From: Entonaema liquescens
Taxonomy: Eukaryota; Ascomycota; Sordariomycetes; Xylariales; Xylariaceae
Direction of reading: 5' to 3'
Assembly: GCA_902805475.1 (NCBI GenBank)
Contig: CADCSX010000008.1
Location: 682,001-746,000, forward strand
Length of the DNA: 64,000 nt
In this document: piece after piece, positions 59,153 through 64,000 of the stretch
How the letters are laid out: each line of letters opens with the position of its first letter
Position numbering within the stretch: the stretch's first letter is position 1
Translations under genes and position numbers: made by a program
Notes under the pieces: model-generated
Told to the model about the DNA's origin: nothing
The model's database searches: none
What the model saw: the letters and a program-made list of their open reading frames with translations, nothing else

Positions 59153-61399
59153 TGGTTTATTGTAATCTGAGACATAGGTTCCTAGAGGGAATCTCTAAGA
59201 TGCTAGACACAAGGGTATACCTAGTGTATAGGTCCTATGTGTAGATCCCATATAAGTAAACCATGCGACACTTAGAGTGCCTATGGCCCGAAAGGCGATG
59301 TAATAGGTCAAATCTCAGTAAATATTGATGGTGTTCTTATTAAAGTCAGTTAAGCTAAGCTAAGCTCAGAAAAACTGAGAAAAACCCGGTGGATACGGGC
59401 TAAACCTTGGTACGTCCTCACAGCGACTAAAGTCAGTGTACTGCGTGATTAGAGAAAATGACAACTTCATTAGAGGCCATCGTCGTAGTTGCGAGGACCG
59501 TACTCCCAGGTATAGGCCTGTTTATGCCCATAATGATGTAGTGATTAGCGTAGGTATTTCCTTAGTCTGTCGTCTTGATATAGGCGTATGGTCGACTTGA
59601 CGTGATGTTTAGTCATATTACCAACACTCCCTGGGTGGCGTCAGGAAGAAAGGGGTGACAACCCGAAATTTATTCTTCGACGTGTCGCTATAATGCGACT
59701 TCAATCGGATAGTAGGGCATGAGACGTGTTGTTTGGAGTGATTCTTCGAAGTCTTAGTTCCGTCTTGGCCTAACTTGTGGAAAGTTTAGGATTTCATAAT
59801 GTCCCGGTTTTCAATCCGCAGAAGTGTCAATAAGTTCGTGGGGTGAATTTCTTGTGCGCCAAAGAGTCTTCGCAGCCGTTCTGTTCTTGTGAAGTTTATG
59901 ACGACCCTCTTCGGGTTCTTAATATTATCCAGAACCGTCTTGACAAGAGGACTGCTGTTTTGGTAGTAATATAACCAGAGGATTCAAGTCGTATCTCCTC
60001 AGCCAATCAAAATGGATAACATCCTCAAGATGCTAAGGTCTGATCTCGTACTTGTCCAGCAGATTCCTTTCTATGGGTCTTTCCTCCTCCAAACTCGTGA
60101 TAGTTTTGAAAGTCATAGTCGAAGACTCCAGTGGTAATTGAATTCGTAGCAGCGTCAATAAGATTAGAATATATAGAGTGAAGTCGAAGGATCTGAAGAA
60201 TGATAGTATATTGTTGTTTTGGTAAGTAGAATTTCTTTGTCATTCTTCACGACCTGGTGGCCATCTGGTAATAGCTGGGATAGTAGCTGAAATACTTGTT
60301 AATACCTAAGGAATATAAATAGGTGAGGAATGAATTATCGAGAATTTCATCCGCCTAATGGATCACTAGTCGATGGATTGTGAGGCTTGAATTGCTGCAT
60401 TTCGCACACTTTGATACTCTTTTGCTCTCGATGAACCATTCCCTGTTGTTTAGACTTGTTGGACGTGTGTTCAAAATTGGCGTGCTGCATGTCGATGATA
60501 TGTCGCCAGTACTCTTGCCGGCCCAATGCCCCCTTCCGAGGTACAGTCCGCTGCGCCTAGCGTGCGCGTGGCATCAGAGATGATAGTAATATTATTAAAA
60601 TATAATAAGTGATTAGATACTAGGTGGCGTGGAAATATGTTTAAACATGGATGATAGTTTGGGACCGTGGTTTACTTTTGAAGTAAGATAAATTGGCTGA
60701 ACATGGCTGAACGAAAAGAGCCGTTGCTTGTTTGTTTAACGTAGAGTTGAATTTGGAAATTGCTAAGAGGTTTGAAGTGTGCCTGAGAGAGGAAAAGAAT
60801 GTAGGTAGGAAAGTTCGGGGTTGCTAATAACCTTGGAAGGAGGTAGGTAGTTACTTCCTAATTGCGATGCAATTAAAAAATTACTTTAGGCAACCAGGTA
60901 TGAGAGCTAGGTACATAAACGTACCTTCTATACAACCTGGGTATCTTAGACACCAGTTCGCCCTGATCTCAGTAATTACCCTTGATTTACCGCAGGTACA
61001 AATGACCTACTTTAGGTAGCGCCTCTGGGCTACATAACTACGCTAAAGAATAGAAAAGAAAACAAAAGAAAAGACAGCTGCAATATAGAAACTCGATATC
61101 CTAGGTACTTATTTTTGCCTTGGCTGGCAACTAGCGACTGTTAACTTAGTAGCAATGGTACCTAAACACCCAGGTTTGTATCAGAGTAGCTTACAATTGG
61201 TCAAGTGTACATGCTTCCTTTTATTACAATTGGCATTCCCGCTAGTTTGAGGGGTATCTTTCCATTGGTCATACATATTAACTAGTATACAGCTTATGTA
61301 GACTTTGCTTCAGCGCGAGAATCAGTAACTACCTAGCGATCACATTAAGTGACCCAGATACTTGTTACGATCAAAAGGCAACTGATGGCAAAGTCAGAA
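59153..61399. other. Gene-free stretch, likely decayed retroelement interior
   Basis: No intact gene. A 72-codon minus ORF at 60025-60243 might be retroelement debris on the same strand as the LTR, but no conserved motif is visible. The right part (60800-61300) is ordinary intergenic sequence rich in GGTAC and TAGGTA words, downstream of the minus-strand nse4 gene. Confidence 0.45.
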
Positions 61400-62784
61400 C
61401 TAGTTATACCAACCGCGAGACCCGGGCCCTTGGTTGCTTTGCTCTTTACGGTGTTCTATGATAGGTTCAGTAATGTTGAACGCGTCGATGATATCACGCC
61501 ATGTATTCATATCAATGGAGAACACAGCTTGCTGTTTCTGGGTTCGATGCTTGGAGGCAGCCGTTTCATCTTCACGATCGACTGGGTCTTGAATGGAGTT
61601 AGTATGTTTTAAGTGAAATTCAAAACGAGACCTCGCTTACCTAGAGTCGGCAACTTATTCTCGTCGAAGTCGATCTTGATACGGCCGTCTCGAATCAGAA
61701 AGCTCACGTAGAACATATTTTCCACGGTTTGTCCGAAGGACCGTGGGTTTACCACAAATCTCAAGAGATCTATACCGCCAGTGTCTCTTAGGCCGTAGCG
61801 GTCCATTAGTTTTTGCGCCTCTTCATCACTCGCGCCGTTGTTGACGGCCGCCTCTACAGCATCTTGAGCTGTTTCTTGCGCCTGCTTTAGCCTTTGGAGG
61901 ATCTTGGAGCAGATAGCAGTAAGATCGTTCTTTTCTGATCTTTGTACGGCTTCGGCATCTAGAACCTCGGGCCGTGTTTCCTGTAGATTGTTGGGCCTGA
62001 ATGGGGCACTGCGCTTGATGACTTTTCGCTTTTTGACCTCGGCAGAGAGAGGACCAAGAAGAAAACCTGGTGTTGCGGGGCGTTTGATATTTGGAAGGCA
62101 AGCAAATCGACCAAGATGTTCCCAATTAAACATATCACCCTCGTCGCCGATGTCATCATCGTCGTCTCCATCGTCTCCTAGGGCCCCACGGGCTGGTCTT
62201 CTCCGATGTTGTTGCGTAGCAGTTAGTTCTGGTGCATCGTCTTCCGCGATCCCAGACCCTAGTCTCATGTAAGTGATGCATTTTGAAACAAACTCATCCA
62301 CATCAACGCCTTGTGCGATACCGCCGGCGGTGAGGCGGACTGTTTTGCGATATGACGCATCCGCTGTGCTAACAAGCAGCTTGGAATCGATGGCCGCTTC
62401 AGTTGTCTGTTTTACACCTGATAGGAGTAAATTTGCTCTTCTTAGGGTATCATGTAAACCCATTGACTCTTCTTTAAGGTATTCATCCCCATTCTCGTGC
62501 AGCTCTCGAAGAAGATCCCGATAGCCGCGTTGAAGATTACGTCTTTCTTCCATGGATTGATCTGGGTCGAAATCTTCTTCTTCAACTGCACCCTGACCAT
62601 CCGGCTCGCGCGTGCGCCGCCGCAAGTTGGTGTGTTCTGCGCCATTAGTTAAGGTTCGTTTCCTTTTCGAAGAGCTCTCAGACGCTTTGCCCTTGTCCCG
62701 GATAACTAACGAACTTTGGCGGCTATCAGGATCTGGCGAGGAGTCCTCTGATCCTAAGGCAGGAGAGGAGCCCCTGGACGACAT
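61400..62784 (-). CDS. nse4: Nse4, kleisin subunit of the SMC5/6 complex
   Basis: Exon 1 62784-61641 and exon 2 61587-61400 give 443 aa. The 53-nt intron is GTAAGC..TACTAAC..CAAG, and joining restores LPTL-DPVDRED. The N-terminal domain (about 85-190) contains RRNLQRGYRDLLRELHENGD and LHDTLRRANLLLSGVKQTTE, the kleisin part that contacts Nse3 and the Smc neck. A middle region has an acidic stretch (DDGDDDDDIGDEGD) and FNWEHLGRFACLPNIKRP. The C-terminal winged helix has DLLRFVVNPRSFGQTVENMF, YVSFLIRDGRIKI and, after the intron, VFSIDMNTWRDIIDAFNITE. Nse4 bridges the Smc5 and Smc6 heads in recombination repair and replication-fork stability. Without the intron the protein would lose its last 62 residues. 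A MluI cell-cycle box lies upstream. Confidence 0.95.
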
Positions 62785-64000
62785 GGTTGACTAGGGGTTT
62801 GAAAGGAGCAGAACCAAGTAATACGCTAAGGTGAACAATTGAAATTGCTTAAGCGTATGGATGTCTTATTTGCGAAGAATCCTTCTATTTGATTGAATTG
62901 CTGGCATATGTCATAGCTTCATATACAATCATTCCTCTTACGCGATAACAAACGCGTAAGTCGCGTCTTTGTTAAGCTTTGATGCGTCTCCAACTAAATT
63001 GATTTATTGACTTTCCGTGTGGCTCGTATCGTGGCTGATGTGATGACTTTGGTTAAGTAAACTTTCAAAGTTGCTGTATGTAAGATCTTCCGTTTGTGCA
63101 ATATTCGAAGATACCTAATTACTGTGAGAAGTCGCAATCTTTTCGTATATTTGCTGAAAGGTCCATACAATTTTATCACTTGTTAGGAGTCCTAATGTAG
63201 AACCTCAATGCAGAGCTGCTAAAGTTTCCAAGGTTCCGGAATATTGTGGATCTAAAGAAAAGCGTCGGACTGGAACTAAGTGATAAGATAAGTAAGTCAC
63301 TGGTATGACGGCAGGGACGAGCACCACTACTTAAAATAATCACATGCGCCGGTCATTTGCAAGTGAATGTACAGTCCGCAATACACAGAATACAACTTTC
63401 TTTCTCGACAATAACTAATATTGTACTCCCCATACACACCTAATTGAAGATATTATGGAATAAACATTTCAATAATGGAACCATTTTCTTTTGGGAGTTC
63501 AGACTCGTTAGACCGTCAAGTTAGCATACGCATGTAAGAGAACCATTTCCCAGTTCCGTTGCGGCCAGCAACCGACAACTAACATCTGTTATATAGAATC
63601 AATCTAGAGGGCGAAGAAACACCGCATCTATTTTCGACATTGCTGCAAAGGCCCGACCTTAGACATATAGGCTCTAATCTGAGGTGCGTGCTTTTGAAGT
63701 AGCTAAGCAGTCCTCGCGCAGCATCATGCTAACTTGAAGTTCATACAGCTCTCATTCCGATCTTTATGTTACCGTCCAAGTATGGGCTGGCTCCAAACCA
63801 CTAACCGTTCCGATACAAACATCGTATAAACCATTCCGTAATGAAAGAAGGTGCGATCAGGAAAAGTTGTTTACCCGAACTAATACGTTGGCTAATATAT
63901 CTTAGATGGAACGAATGGCTTGACCTACCGATACCATACAAATCTCTTCCGATTAACTCATGCCTCGCAATAACGATATGGGACCTATCTCCCACTGGCG
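62785..64000. other. Upstream region of nse4, no further gene seen
   Basis: This contains the nse4 promoter and sequence to the window edge. The longest ORFs are 61-64 codons without features. A gene beginning beyond 64000 cannot be excluded. Confidence 0.5.
62940..62968. promoter_or_regulatory. MluI cell-cycle box cluster upstream of nse4
   Basis: ACGCGT at 62952-62957 is the palindromic MBF site of G1/S genes. It is flanked by ACGCGA (62940-62945) and TCGCGT (62961-62966), about 155-185 bases above the nse4 ATG. Three CGCG cores in under 30 bases in otherwise AT-leaning DNA is unusual, and S-phase control would fit an SMC5/6 subunit. Use of the sites is inferred. Confidence 0.5.

Noticed and set aside
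61349..61612. Plus-strand ORF of 87 codons
   Set aside because: It is antisense to the second exon of nse4, which encodes the conserved C-terminus.

Overview
The window is nuclear DNA of a filamentous ascomycete (Pezizomycotina, probably a Sordariomycete). The evidence is short spliceosomal introns (50 to about 150 nt) with GT(A/G)NGT donors and CTAAC or CTAAT branch points, genes typical of the group (Con7-type zinc finger, NIMA kinase, cerato-platanin, Nse4), and islands of more than 90 percent A+T that look like repeat-induced point mutation (RIP). The assignment rests on recognised protein families; no database search was run.

Layout. 1-5.5 kb: an AT-rich island, then gene-free sequence holding a 361-bp TIR element (3036-3396). 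5.55-6.55 kb: a Con7-like C2H2 transcription factor (minus). 6.5-19.2 kb: about 12.6 kb without a supportable gene, including a RIP-degraded 1.2-kb element (8407-9588) bounded by quasi-palindromic repeats. 19.2-24.4 kb: a divergent pair, an ankyrin/double-BTB protein (minus) and the mitotic kinase NIMA (plus), sharing a CCAAT-rich promoter. 25.3-25.8 kb: a second TIR element. 26-29 kb: a multi-exon small secreted or membrane protein and a mucin-like single-pass wall protein, both minus. 29-33.5 kb: gene-free. 33.5-41 kb: a giant (about 2,464 aa) coiled-coil protein with four clustered PAM2-like motifs. 42.1-42.7 kb: a cerato-platanin (minus, three exons). 45.9-47.3 kb: an MFS transporter. 49.5-51.4 kb: a secreted TAP-type serine hydrolase. 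52-53 kb: a conserved-looking protein of unknown function. 55.7-57 kb: a secreted SGNH/CE16-type esterase. 58.5-59.2 kb: the 3' end of an LTR retrotransposon (minus). 61.4-62.8 kb: the SMC5/6 kleisin Nse4 (minus).

The window mixes core cell-cycle and genome-maintenance genes (nimA, nse4) with accessory secreted proteins (cerato-platanin, hydrolase, esterase, small Cys-containing protein) set in transposon-rich, gene-poor DNA. Both secreted hydrolases at 49.5-57 kb need one missing base to keep their conserved frames, so each is either recently broken or carries a sequencing indel.

The most interesting item is the 33.5-41 kb gene. Four PAM2-like peptides followed by a very long coiled coil and a Trp-containing C-terminal segment resemble the endosomal mRNA-transport scaffold Upa2 of Ustilago maydis. 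This is an inference from architecture, not from alignment.
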